From a virus: 64,000 nucleotides of DNA. The notes under the pieces were generated by a model. The model was not told the origin of the DNA. It saw only the letters and a program-made list of their open reading frames with translations, and made no database searches. How positions within the stretch are numbered: position 1 is the stretch's first letter; each line of letters opens with the position of its first letter. Location: positions 27,269 through 91,268 of IMG/VR virus record IMGVR_UViG_3300037230_000036; one strand, 5' to 3'. A program made the translations under genes and the position numbers. This document shows positions 24,100-31,442 of this stretch, in pieces.

Positions 24100-24401
24100 G
24101 GCCGCGGGTCGCCGAAATCCAGTACGCCGTCGCAGGTCGGTTCCGCATCAAGATGAGCGATATGGTTTCCCGTCGGCGCGCCCGGTGCGTGGCGAGGCCG
24201 CGCCAGGTCGCGATGTATCTGTCCCGCCAGCTGACGTCGCTGAGCCTGCCCCAGATCGGCCGGCATTTCGGGGACCGCGACCACACCACGGTCATGCATG
24301 CCTGCCGGGTCATCGAGACGCTGCGGGAAAGCCACGCCGACCTCGACGCCGCCATCACCGAGATCATCGCCACCCTATCCGAGGAGCACCCACCGATATG
24401 A
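24096..24401 (+). CDS. Stand-alone DnaA domain IV-like DNA-binding protein
   Basis: 101 residues from GTG 24096 with GGGAGG upstream. Residues ~24-75 match DnaA domain IV: RPRQVAMYLSRQ, then SLPQIGRHFGDRDHTTVMHA, including the DHTTV signature loop that contacts DnaA boxes. The AAA+ ATPase part is absent, so it could bind DnaA boxes without initiating: a competitor of host DnaA or a binder of the phage origin. The role is inferred. Four-base overlap with the GcrA-like gene. Confidence 0.8.
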   Translation: MRPRVAEIQYAVAGRFRIKMSDMVSRRRARCVARPRQVAMYLSRQLTSLSLPQIGRHFGDRDHTTVMHACRVIETLRESHADLDAAITEIIATLSEEHPPI

Positions 24402-24808
24402 GCGAGCAGCATTTTGCGTGGAACGAGGAGACCCTGGCCGCGCTTCGGCGCCTGGTCTGCGTCGAGGGGAAGACTTTTGCGGCGGCCGCGGAGAAACTCG
24501 GCACCTCCAAAAATGCGGTCGTCGGCAAGGCGCACCGGCTCGGGATCTATCCGTCCGATGCCGTGGCCTCGCCGCGGTCGGCGGCTTCGCGGCAAGCGCA
24601 GGAACGGCGCTGGAATCCGCCTCGGCCACCGGCAGCCGATCGCTTCCCACCAAAGGGATGCTGTCTCTTCCCAATTGGCGATCCCCGCGCAGATGACTTC
24701 CACTTCTGCGGCGACAAGATCGCGGCCCCTGGGGAACCCTACTGCGATGACCACCACCGGCTCTGTTGGCAGCCGGCGCGGGTGCAGCGTCTCGACGCCG
24801 CGGAATAA
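24398..24808 (+). CDS. gcrA: GcrA-like cell-cycle transcription regulator
   Basis: 136 residues. The N-terminal helix-turn-helix (WNEETLAALRRLV, then FAAAAEKLGTSKNAVVGKAH, RLG) and the C-terminal CLFPIGDPRADDFHFCG with PYCDDH are the two hallmark parts of GcrA. In Caulobacter, GcrA with sigma-70 reads GANTC sites methylated by CcrM and times cell-cycle genes. A phage copy could redirect host or phage transcription. Sits between the DnaA-like gene and the helicase. Confidence 0.8.
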   Translation: MSEQHFAWNEETLAALRRLVCVEGKTFAAAAEKLGTSKNAVVGKAHRLGIYPSDAVASPRSAASRQAQERRWNPPRPPAADRFPPKGCCLFPIGDPRADDFHFCGDKIAAPGEPYCDDHHRLCWQPARVQRLDAAE

Positions 24809-24836
24809 TGAACGAGATCAGGGTAAGGACGGCACG

Positions 24837-25988
24837 ATGGCACGCGGCGCAGAGGTCTTCCGGCCCCCGCAATGGAACGACGCGCCGGCGGCACCTCGCC
24901 CGTTCCGCCCCTTCTTTGCGGCCAGCCTTGACGGCGAGCCCGACACCAAGCCGGAGTGGTTAATCGACGGTTTGCTGATGCGGGGAACGATCGCGCTCTT
25001 CGCCGGCGTGCCGAAGGTGGGAAAATCCCTCCTGATGCAGCAACTCCTTTCCGCCGTGGCGCTGGGCAAGGATTGGCTGGGCCGGGAAACGGTCTCGGCG
25101 CGGTGCTTCGGCCTCTTCTGTGAGGACAACCACAAGACGCTCGTGAAGCGGCAACGCGACATCAACACTCATTTCGGGGTCGAGGCGCCGGACTACGAGA
25201 CGGGACTGTCCTGGGAAAGTCACGACACCGAGGATGCCACGCTGGTCGCCTTCGAGAACTGGAGCGACAAGCCGCTTTTCACCGATCTCTGGCATCAGCT
25301 CTGGCGGCACGTCGACGAGAACGGCATCGAGCTTCTGGGGCTGGACCCCGCCGGGCGCATCTTCGGAGGCAACGAGAACTACAAGCGGCAAACCTCTAAT
25401 TTCATTCTCGAATTGCACAAGAAGATATCGGAGCGCAACGGCGGTCTGATCCTTGCCGCGCACCCTCCGAAGAACGATCCCCGCGGCTATGCGGGCTCCG
25501 TGGCGTGGCACGGCTCGGTGCGGCTCGGCATGTCGCTGCAGCGGCCAAAGGGCTACAACGAGGACAAGGACGAGCCGCGGGACAGCCGCGTGCTGAAGAG
25601 TCTCGGCGGCAACTACGTGCCGGGCCGGTCGTCGGACAACATCCGCTACGAGCATGGGGTTTTCGTTGTCGACGAGCCGGAAGAAACCGAAAGACCAGAA
25701 CGCTTTAGCATGGACGAGTTGAAGTATCGCGTCATGCAGGGGATGCGGCGAGTGATTGATAACGGCGGCTTGGTCCTGGCCGACGAGATGCACCCGAAAT
25801 CGATGCCGATGCGGGCCCGGCGCAGCGGCGACGCGGTGCTGTTAAGAACGCCCTTTAACTCGTTGTATATCGCGCAGGAAACGCTGCTGCGTGAGGGGAA
25901 GGTGGTCCGGGTCAAGGTGCGGGGGCAGTGCGTGCTGCGCCCCGCTGACGCCTCGGCTTACGACAACGAGCAGCCCTGGGAAGGCTAG
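24837..25988 (+). CDS. RecA-fold ATPase, RepA/DnaB-type replicative helicase candidate
   Basis: 383 residues. Walker A GVPKVGKS at 57-64, a hydrophobic strand ending in LLGLDPAG (~167-173) as Walker B, and HPPKNDPRGYAGS as a sensor-like loop. The pattern is that of RepA/AAA_25 phage and plasmid helicases. It lies with primase in one operon and probably unwinds DNA at the fork. The C-terminal ~90 residues look like a winged helix. TAAGGA precedes the ATG. Confidence 0.75.
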   Translation: MARGAEVFRPPQWNDAPAAPRPFRPFFAASLDGEPDTKPEWLIDGLLMRGTIALFAGVPKVGKSLLMQQLLSAVALGKDWLGRETVSARCFGLFCEDNHKTLVKRQRDINTHFGVEAPDYETGLSWESHDTEDATLVAFENWSDKPLFTDLWHQLWRHVDENGIELLGLDPAGRIFGGNENYKRQTSNFILELHKKISERNGGLILAAHPPKNDPRGYAGSVAWHGSVRLGMSLQRPKGYNEDKDEPRDSRVLKSLGGNYVPGRSSDNIRYEHGVFVVDEPEETERPERFSMDELKYRVMQGMRRVIDNGGLVLADEMHPKSMPMRARRSGDAVLLRTPFNSLYIAQETLLREGKVVRVKVRGQCVLRPADASAYDNEQPWEG

Positions 25989-26116
25989 GGGCCGGGATTG
26001 ACCGCGCCGCCGTCGTCTTCCCAGCGCGGCAGGTCGATGGTGGCGATTCAGAAGCTGATTTCCGCAACATGCGAGTTTACGTAAAGTGTAAAATCGTGTT
26101 GACGATTGAGGAGCAC
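25989..26116. other. Convergent intergenic region with AT-rich palindrome
   Basis: 128 bases between the ends of two converging operons. The middle is AT-rich and holds TTTACGTAAA (26076-26085), a perfect 10-bp palindrome, followed by GTGTAAAA. No classic hairpin with T-run was found although termination from both sides is expected here. Confidence 0.4.
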
Positions 26117-26236
26117 TTAGAACTGATCCGGCTGTCGCGCATAAGGGTTTGACCAGGAACCGGAACCACGTTCAAAGGCTCGCTCACCAGCGCGCTCCGC
26201 TTCCCAGCGGGTAGGGCAATCCCAACGATGACTCAT
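26117..26236 (-). CDS. Tiny ribosome-modulation-factor-like protein
   Basis: 39 residues. EAERAGERAFERG followed by NPY resembles the A-x-x-G-x-x-A-x-x-G and (C/N)PY pattern of ribosome modulation factor. The ATG overlaps the upstream stop (ATGA). RMF dimerises ribosomes under stress; a phage version could tune translation. Last gene of this operon. Confidence 0.5.
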   Translation of the reverse strand: MSHRWDCPTRWEAERAGERAFERGSGSWSNPYARQPDQF

Positions 26237-26472
26237 GGCGATCTCAGTCCTTCGGGGTTGTTACAGGAAGGGCACTCGCGGAAATGTGGGTCGGCCACGC
26301 CGAGCGCGTAACATTCCCAGCCGCTCCCCTCACAGACGGGGCATGGATCGTCCTGGTAGCCGCCGCCCTCCGGCAGCAAACCTCCGCCGACGCCGCGACC
26401 GTCGCAGCAGGAGCAGAGGAAGCGCTTGCACACACCGCAGCATGCAATCTGGTCAGCCAGCGCATCGGCCAT
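26233..26472 (-). CDS. Zinc-binding protein, DnaJ-finger-like
   Basis: 79 residues with ten Cys in CxxC-type pairs (CCGVC, CSCC, CPVC, CPSC) separated by Gly-rich loops. This is the composition of the DnaJ central zinc domain without its J domain. Starts 20 bases inside the end of the upstream gene. Confidence 0.6.
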   Translation of the reverse strand: MADALADQIACCGVCKRFLCSCCDGRGVGGGLLPEGGGYQDDPCPVCEGSGWECYALGVADPHFRECPSCNNPEGLRSP

Positions 26473-26653
26473 CGGCGCCCTCGTTGATGAGCCGGTCGAG
26501 CTCGCCGCAGAGCGCGCCCATCTCGCTCCACAGCCGCTCCCGGTCGTCTGGATCGCGCGCCGCGGAGATCCGACCCCCGACGTCGACGATGGCCTCCCGC
26601 ACGGCTGCGGCGCGGTCCTGTGGCGCCCGCGCGGGGAACGGGATCACGGTCAT
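26453..26653 (-). CDS. Hypothetical helical protein
   Basis: 66 residues, two amphipathic helices, acidic middle. ATG overlaps the upstream stop. No family recognised. Confidence 0.55.
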   Translation of the reverse strand: MTVIPFPARAPQDRAAAVREAIVDVGGRISAARDPDDRERLWSEMGALCGELDRLINEGADGRCAG

Positions 26654-26829
26654 TCGTCAGCCTCTTCGAGTTCGAGCAGGTCGGCTACCGCCTCTGCCTC
26701 GGTCGAGCCCCATCCGACCTTGGCGCCGAGATCGTAGTCGCCGCGCGTGGCAGACCAGTCGGCGCTGCGGTACGGGATCGGCGGGTAGACGTGTTCGGTA
26801 ACGATCTTTTCGGCCTCGATCTCGGTCAT
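26650..26829 (-). CDS. Small conserved-type phage protein
   Basis: 59 residues. The stretch PPIPYRSADWSATRGDYD with a following GWGSTEAEAVADL is a pattern common in small phage accessory proteins. ATGA or TGATG overlaps on both sides. Function unknown. Confidence 0.6.
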   Translation of the reverse strand: MTEIEAEKIVTEHVYPPIPYRSADWSATRGDYDLGAKVGWGSTEAEAVADLLELEEADE

Positions 26830-27065
26830 TCTATCACCGAGAAATCGACGCCGAGGGCAACGAGTTCCTCCCGCAGCCGCGCCGCGTAGCGCTCGGCGAT
26901 CTCGCGAGCCTCGATCGTAGTGATGCGCAGCGTGAGGTGGGGGCCGGCCGGCATGTCAAGATCGATCGCCGCTGAATTACCCCTCCTCGAGGCGCGCACG
27001 AACGTCTCGACCGCCTTCAACTCGTCATCCAGTTTCATTGCGGCAGTAAGGTTGTAGCGCTTCAT
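26826..27065 (-). CDS. Hypothetical protein
   Basis: 79 residues from ATG 27065 (GGGGAGAATCCC upstream). Helical N-terminus, a beta hairpin-like middle (GPHLTLRITTIE), helical C-terminus. Unknown. Confidence 0.55.
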   Translation of the reverse strand: MKRYNLTAAMKLDDELKAVETFVRASRRGNSAAIDLDMPAGPHLTLRITTIEAREIAERYAARLREELVALGVDFSVIE

Positions 27066-27244
27066 CGGGATTCTCCCCTCTCCGCGAGTTTCCTGCACCG
27101 ATCCCGCCACTGGAACAGAGCGTCCAAGATCGGGTCTGAGGCGCCGATGTCCTCGCGCTTTATCCGCCGCATGAACGCGAGGATCAGGTCGTTGGCGATC
27201 ACGCTCGTCTGCTGAGCGTGGCGGCGGAGGTCAGAGGGCTTCAT
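27062..27244 (-). CDS. Hypothetical protein
   Basis: 60 residues, basic and helical (RRHAQQTSVIANDLILAFM), overlapping both neighbours by about four bases. Unknown. Confidence 0.55.
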   Translation of the reverse strand: MKPSDLRRHAQQTSVIANDLILAFMRRIKREDIGASDPILDALFQWRDRCRKLAERGESR

Positions 27245-27627
27245 GGCTTGTCTCCGGGCGAGGGCGAGCGAACCACAATCGTCTCGACGTGGTCGGGAAC
27301 GCCGTCAGTCGGCAGCATCGCCGTCAGCCCTGACCCTTTGCGGATCGTCTGGGTCGGGCCGAACTCCGCAAGCATCTCGACGAGTTTTTCGCGCCAGTTC
27401 TCGGAGGTGATCTGGTCCGCGCGCGCTAGCATACCGGGGGATTGTTGTTCCACCATCGCGCGCATATCTGCCATAAGCTGTTTATCGGCGAAATGATGCG
27501 TCCAGATTGGGTGTCCCATCAGGTATTCGGCCGCTTCATGGATTTCTGAAAAGCTTTTGCAGAGCATGACCCCACTCGCAATTGAAGCGATGACGCCAGT
27601 AGGAAATTCGCGAGCTTCGGGTTTCAT
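27241..27627 (-). CDS. Hypothetical protein
   Basis: 128 residues from ATG 27627; longer in-frame extensions overlap the upstream gene and read as Arg-rich antisense. Helical first two thirds (SGVMLCKSFSEIHEAAEYLM), short beta-like end. Unknown. Confidence 0.55.
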   Translation of the reverse strand: MKPEAREFPTGVIASIASGVMLCKSFSEIHEAAEYLMGHPIWTHHFADKQLMADMRAMVEQQSPGMLARADQITSENWREKLVEMLAEFGPTQTIRKGSGLTAMLPTDGVPDHVETIVVRSPSPGDKP

Positions 27628-27845
27628 CGGATCGCCACCAGAAAGAGGACGATCGCGCCGAACAGAAACGCCATCGCGATCCAACCGAGCAGCGAGACAG
27701 CCGCGCGCTCGCCCTGTGGCGCGATGCTGACCGGCCCACCGACAACCGCGATGTCGCTGATGTGCCGAGCCATCGCATCGCGCTGGAACTCGCCGTCGCG
27801 CGCATCCAGTTGCGCCGGCCATGGGCGCGTGATGCCTTTGTCCAT
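27624..27845 (-). CDS. C-tail-anchored membrane protein
   Basis: 73 residues; ATG 27845 is fixed by GGAGGAATTGG. Cytosolic N-terminal ~45 residues, then a C-terminal span (LLGWIAMAFLFGAIVLFLV). Unknown function; a membrane anchor for a cytosolic partner is one option. Confidence 0.6.
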   Translation of the reverse strand: MDKGITRPWPAQLDARDGEFQRDAMARHISDIAVVGGPVSIAPQGERAAVSLLGWIAMAFLFGAIVLFLVAIR

Positions 27846-27866
27846 TTCCAATTCCTCCGTCAAACA

Positions 27867-28079
27867 TCATTTCGTCCCCAGCGCCCGGAGATGCTCCTGC
27901 GCGTCGGCCAGGAACAGCCTTGCATGGGCATAGTCGCCCGCTTCTGCCGCTGCATGTGCGGTCTTGAGCGCGGCGAGCATGGCGATCTTGCGAGCGGCCG
28001 GCAGCGGGGGCCGCAGCCCGAGCACGTCGACCAATTCCCGCAGCGGCTTATTCAGATAGTCCGATTGAGCGTCAACCAT
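27867..28079 (-). CDS. Hypothetical helical protein
   Basis: 70 residues, TPR-like helical pattern (AALKTAHAAAEAGDYAHARL, then LADAQEHL). Its ATG lies within the last codons of the upstream gene. Confidence 0.55.
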   Translation of the reverse strand: MVDAQSDYLNKPLRELVDVLGLRPPLPAARKIAMLAALKTAHAAAEAGDYAHARLFLADAQEHLRALGTK

Positions 28080-28335
28080 TGGTCATCTCCTTGGCGTTGA
28101 CGGCTTCGATCTCAGTGCGCCATTTCTCGATCAGGGCATGGATGGCGGCGATGGCGTCCTCCGCAGTGTAAAAGGCCCCATGCCGGCTCGTAACCTCTTC
28201 GCGACGGAACCGGCCGCCCGCGCTTTGATAGGCGATCCAGCCATCGGCGGTCGCGCAGACCTCGGCATCGAGGCGCCCCAGGAACGGCGCGGCGGCATAG
28301 ATCGCGTTCAGCTCATCGAGGGCCTTTGGGATCAG
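28072..28335 (-). CDS. Small protein with apparent CTG start
   Basis: 87 residues. The frame reads (L)IPKALDELNAIYAAAPFLG and continues with good coding character to the stop at 28072, but there is no ATG, GTG or TTG at its beginning. The only fitting codon is CTG at 28335-28333, which overlaps the upstream TGA as CTGA, the exact geometry of the ATGA junctions elsewhere in this operon. Either CTG initiates, or an ancestral ATG mutated and the gene is crippled. Confidence 0.5.
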   Translation of the reverse strand: MIPKALDELNAIYAAAPFLGRLDAEVCATADGWIAYQSAGGRFRREEVTSRHGAFYTAEDAIAAIHALIEKWRTEIEAVNAKEMTNG

Positions 28336-28712
28336 CGTCGAGTCCGCAAGCGCGGGGCCGGCATCTCGACAAAAGCAATGCAGGACACCGCCAGCGTGCG
28401 GACCAGGGCGAGGTTGGCCGCATCCTCGGCCAGGACGATGATTGCCCTCAAGGCGGCGTCCATCAGCGGGAGAGCCCGCATCGCCATCGCGATCTGCCCC
28501 TCGGTTTCGTCATCGATATCCCCACGCGGGTTGACCAGCGCGACCTCGCGACCGCCCCACACGATCGAGCGCGTAACGGTCCCCTCTTCTGCGGCACAGG
28601 TCCATTCGCCCCCAGGCGGGGTAGCGGCGTTGACGATCGCCTCGTCCTGGCTGTAGGGGCGCCGGGATTGGGCGGCGAAGAATGCCTGCCTGATAGCGTT
28701 CGCGTCGCTCAT
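28332..28712 (-). CDS. Hypothetical protein
   Basis: 126 residues from ATG 28712 (AAGGAG upstream). Beta-rich N-terminal half (EWTCAAEEGTVTRSIVW), then a helix of a common phage type (LPLMDAALRAIIVLAEDAAN). Function unknown. Confidence 0.6.
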   Translation of the reverse strand: MSDANAIRQAFFAAQSRRPYSQDEAIVNAATPPGGEWTCAAEEGTVTRSIVWGGREVALVNPRGDIDDETEGQIAMAMRALPLMDAALRAIIVLAEDAANLALVRTLAVSCIAFVEMPAPRLRTRR

Positions 28713-28717
28713 CGGAT

Positions 28718-28966
28718 TCACTCCTTGTTACGGTGTCTCTGCGCGGCCTCGACGTCGCGCCAGTATTGGCCCCAATCCGCAACCACGTCGTCGAGGCGTA
28801 GGGTGCGATCGCCCCGCAGCCGGATGCCGATCGCGTTGAGGCGCTGCTCGGCCTCGCGCCACGGGGTTTCGTTGGTTCGCGCCTGTACGAAGCGGCGCTC
28901 TTCGGCGAGGACTTCGGGGAAGTGTTCGGCGAGGTAGCGGTTGGGGCGGGCGTAGGGGGCGGTCAT
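28718..28966 (-). CDS. Hypothetical protein
   Basis: 82 residues from ATG 28966 in ATGA overlap with the upstream gene. Charged, helical, Trp-containing (DDVVADWGQYWRDVEAAQRH). Unknown. Confidence 0.55.
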   Translation of the reverse strand: MTAPYARPNRYLAEHFPEVLAEERRFVQARTNETPWREAEQRLNAIGIRLRGDRTLRLDDVVADWGQYWRDVEAAQRHRNKE

Positions 28967-29220
28967 CCTCGGCTCCGCTCGTTGCGATCGTTCCACACCA
29001 CCCGGCAGTTCGCCGGCGCGTTGTTGTTCCGGTTGCCATCGATGTGGTGAATGCTGAAGGCTCCAAGCAGCGTGTGCATGTAGTCGGCGCGCTCGGTGTC
29101 GCCGCGAGCGCGGTAGAACTTCTCCAGCGCCCGCAGGCTCACTAAAGCCTCGAGGAAGTCCTGCGACGCGACGAGGGGGTCGGCTTCGCGTTCCTCGGCT
29201 GGGGTGGTGGGTTTCGGCAT
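28963..29220 (-). CDS. Small protein ending in an HNH-like segment
   Basis: 85 residues. The end, FSIHHIDGNRNNNAPANCRV, then VWNDRNERS, matches the middle of HNH nucleases (HHxDGNxxNN, N-L-like). The first His pair and the Asn are present but the downstream His helix is cut short. It could be a nicking remnant or an inactive relic. Confidence 0.5.
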   Translation of the reverse strand: MPKPTTPAEEREADPLVASQDFLEALVSLRALEKFYRARGDTERADYMHTLLGAFSIHHIDGNRNNNAPANCRVVWNDRNERSRG

Positions 29221-29229
29221 GGGCTTTTC

Positions 29230-29718
29230 CTAGAGCTTTTGGGCGTCGGGATGAGGGAGGCACGGGATAAGAGCCTCGATCTCTCTCTTGGTTTCCCGCT
29301 CCGAAACGTCTTTTGACGGGGGCGCAGACGCTTTTGCGAGTCCGTCTTTGCCATACCTCTCGTCGATGCGCTGGGTATCGTAATCGAGCCAGCCCTGGAA
29401 CATGCCGCGGGTACGGCTGTCGTCCACGGACGATACCCACGGCTGCAGCGCGGCGATCTTGGATCGGCATTCCTGCACAAAAGCGGCCGGAGCGCCCTCG
29501 TCTCCGCACTGTAAATTTAATCCTGCGTTGGCCAATATCTCCAGCGCAGAACGCCTTAGCACCTCGTCGGATGGTTCTGTCGGACCGCAGAAGGTGGAAA
29601 TTTCGTCGGTGAGCCGGTGGCGCACTGCGTCGCGCGCCTCAGGCGACAGAAACCATGTTGCCGAGGAAATGCCCGCAATCGTCACGATCGTCCCGGCGAC
29701 AAGATATCCGGTCTTCAT
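29230..29718 (-). CDS. Membrane-anchored protein
   Basis: 162 residues. Residues ~5-24 form a single signal-anchor (YLVAGTIVTIAGISSATWFL); the rest is polar, helical, with three to four Cys. Likely periplasmic. No family recognised. Confidence 0.6.
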   Translation of the reverse strand: MKTGYLVAGTIVTIAGISSATWFLSPEARDAVRHRLTDEISTFCGPTEPSDEVLRRSALEILANAGLNLQCGDEGAPAAFVQECRSKIAALQPWVSSVDDSRTRGMFQGWLDYDTQRIDERYGKDGLAKASAPPSKDVSERETKREIEALIPCLPHPDAQKL

Positions 29719-29791
29719 CTCAGAAATCCTCCAGAGGCGTGGCGCTTCCCGAGCGGCAAGCCGGAGCCTGCCGCCACGGAAGAACCCGCGT

Positions 29792-30034
29792 TCAGCACTC
29801 GACGCCGAGTTCCCTCAATTCCCGGCGGTAATGGTTGGCACGCTCGACCAGCCAATCGACCCCGGCGTCAGTGGTGGGGAACAAAGCCTCGGTGACCCGC
29901 TGATTATCCAATTGCACGATTACGAAAACGTTGGCGCGTACCGGCGTGTTTTTGTCGAGAGCCTTCAGACCGGCGTTGATCTCTTGCAGCAGGGCGTTCA
30001 ACCCCACGACGCGGGAGAGATTGGATAATTTCAT
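29792..30034 (-). CDS. Hypothetical protein
   Basis: 80 residues, alpha/beta (ANVFVIVQLDNQRVTEALF), preceded by the repeated leader at 30039-30062 that carries its ribosome site. Unknown. Confidence 0.6.
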   Translation of the reverse strand: MKLSNLSRVVGLNALLQEINAGLKALDKNTPVRANVFVIVQLDNQRVTEALFPTTDAGVDWLVERANHYRRELRELGVEC

Positions 30035-30038
30035 CGTG

Positions 30039-30062
30039 TTCTCCTATGGCACGGGAAGGGTC
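30039..30062 (-). repeat. Intercistronic leader repeat, copy A
   Basis: On the minus strand: GACCCTTCCCGTGCCATAGG followed by AGAA. Nearly the same sequence occurs at 30807-30828 and 31477-31500, each between genes and each supplying the AGGAGA before a start codon. Confidence 0.7.
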
Positions 30063-30067
30063 GGTGC

Positions 30068-30799
30068 TTAGTCTCTATAAGCGTGTTCCCATCTTGCCCA
30101 ACGGTCGATCGCGCCGAGTTGATGAAGGTCAAGATCGGGCTGAATGCCCTTTGCGTGGTCGGATTTGATGACCTCAAGCCACGCGAGCATTGCCGCGTAG
30201 ATGAGGTGCGTGCACTCGTCTCGCGTCGCCTCCTGTAGCGCGATCGGTTCATCCAGAAGGTTGCTGCGCCAGTCGAGCGGGTGACTGGTTGCCTCGAACC
30301 CTTCGGGCCACTTCTTTCGACCCCAGTGGCAACCGCCATTGTCGTCGACGGCAGGCCAAGCGCAGCCGGCATCAAGATCCTCTTGGGCTTCGCACCCTTC
30401 CTGGTCGCAGACCGGCGGATTGGCCTCGCGCCACTCCTCGGGCGAATACATTGACAGGCTCTGGCCGCAATACCCGCATCGAGCAGTCCCTAATTCTTCT
30501 TCAAGATGCGTGATGATCTCCTCGATGAATTCGCCGATGTAAAACTCATCGTCTTCGCGGCCAGGATAATCGTTTCCACAATCCCATCCGCTGTCGCCAC
30601 GGATCACCCAGTATCGGGGGCGCTGATTGATGGTCCCGACATAGAAGAGGGCGCGACCGTCACCGTAGATTGTGTTCATCAGATAGGGGGTGAAGGTGAT
30701 CGCACCGCTCGGTGTCCAAAGATGAGCCGTGGTCTCGATCTCGATCGCAGCCTTCAGGCGCGCGTGGATCGTGTCGGGCTTTCGTCTGATAAGGTCCAC
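30068..30799 (-). CDS. Unrecognised 243-residue protein with CxxC
   Basis: Starts at GTG 30799. N-terminal alpha/beta part with a beta-rich segment (WVIRGDSGWDCG), acidic middle (DDEFYIGEFIEEIITHLEEE), a CGYC pair with later Cys (possible zinc site), helical C-terminus. Largest gene of the operon. No enzyme motif found. Confidence 0.6.
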   Translation of the reverse strand: MDLIRRKPDTIHARLKAAIEIETTAHLWTPSGAITFTPYLMNTIYGDGRALFYVGTINQRPRYWVIRGDSGWDCGNDYPGREDDEFYIGEFIEEIITHLEEELGTARCGYCGQSLSMYSPEEWREANPPVCDQEGCEAQEDLDAGCAWPAVDDNGGCHWGRKKWPEGFEATSHPLDWRSNLLDEPIALQEATRDECTHLIYAAMLAWLEVIKSDHAKGIQPDLDLHQLGAIDRWARWEHAYRD

Positions 30800-30806
30800 G
30801 GGACAG

Positions 30807-30828
30807 TCTCCTACGCCACGGAAGGGTC
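30807..30828 (-). repeat. Intercistronic leader repeat, copy B
   Basis: On the minus strand: TGACCCTTCCGTGGCGTAGG then AGA. The TGA of the upstream gene is part of the repeat; AGGAGA precedes the GTG at 30799. Confidence 0.65.
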
Positions 30829-30985
30829 AGTGATTAGCCTCGTAGGCCGATTGAAGCGCCTCGGCGATAACGCGAACCACATCCTCGCGCGGAGGATCAG
30901 TCAGCTTACGAGCCGGGTCATAAGCGAGCGCAATAATCCGCGCCAACGCCTCCGCCTCTTTCTGGAAACAGGCAAGAATTTTCAT
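30827..30985 (-). CDS. Small helical protein
   Basis: 52 residues (MKILACFQKEAEALARIIAL onward), with GGGAGAAACC upstream. Amphipathic helices; unknown function. Its leader contains copy 4 of the dispersed repeat in the opposite orientation. Confidence 0.6.
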   Translation of the reverse strand: MKILACFQKEAEALARIIALAYDPARKLTDPPREDVVRVIAEALQSAYEANH

Positions 30986-30996
30986 CGGTTTCTCCC

Positions 30997-31012
30997 ATGC
31001 TTATCCGGTTGT
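30997..31012 (+). repeat. Dispersed leader-peptide repeat, diverged copy
   Basis: ATGCTTATCCGGTTGT on the plus strand (MLIRLL). Only the 5' half of the motif is conserved here; the CACACAGGAG half is replaced. Confidence 0.5.
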
Positions 31013-31028
31013 TGCCCACGGCTGCTAC

Positions 31029-31442
31029 CTATAGCGCCGGAATATCCGACAGCGCGAAGACGATGCCTCGGCAGTATTTTTCGCCGTCCTCTAGAACCTC
31101 GAAGGACGCGTGCGGGATCGCCGTCTCGTAGACCCAAGAGTAGCCCTCAACATCCCACTTTGCCTTAATCGGCGTTGCCGTCTTCATCAGCCGCTTGAAG
31201 TGCGGGCAGTCCTCGTTGTCGCATTCGTTGACCAGTAGACCGCTTCTCGTGAAGAAGGCTTCACCACCTTCATAGCAACCCATCTCATCGTTCACAGCGC
31301 CCCGAAATTCCATCAAGTCATCGCTGGCACCAAACACGACTACCAGGCCGCTTTTTTTGGCGATCTGATTATCGGCTGGACCCGTCTCTTTCCCGTATTC
31401 GCACCCGTTGAGGGCGATAGCGAGTTCCTGGCTATTCATCAT
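31029..31442 (-). CDS. Hypothetical phage protein
   Basis: 137 residues. MNSQELAIALNG, GLVVVFGASDDLMEFRGA and a CDNEDCPHF metal-like site give it the look of small conserved phage proteins of unknown role. The first ATG overlaps the stop of the leader peptide. Confidence 0.6.
   Translation of the reverse strand: MMNSQELAIALNGCEYGKETGPADNQIAKKSGLVVVFGASDDLMEFRGAVNDEMGCYEGGEAFFTRSGLLVNECDNEDCPHFKRLMKTATPIKAKWDVEGYSWVYETAIPHASFEVLEDGEKYCRGIVFALSDIPAL

Noticed and set aside
24068-24397. Single 348-residue protein joining the methyltransferase start to GcrA
   Set aside because: The middle is better explained by the DnaA-like gene in another frame; the GcrA part has its own ATG in an overlap.
26118-26150. 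A further copy of the leader-peptide repeat (GATCCGGCTGTCGCGCA)
   Set aside because: Only partial similarity, and it is explained as the 3' end of the minus-strand RMF-like gene.
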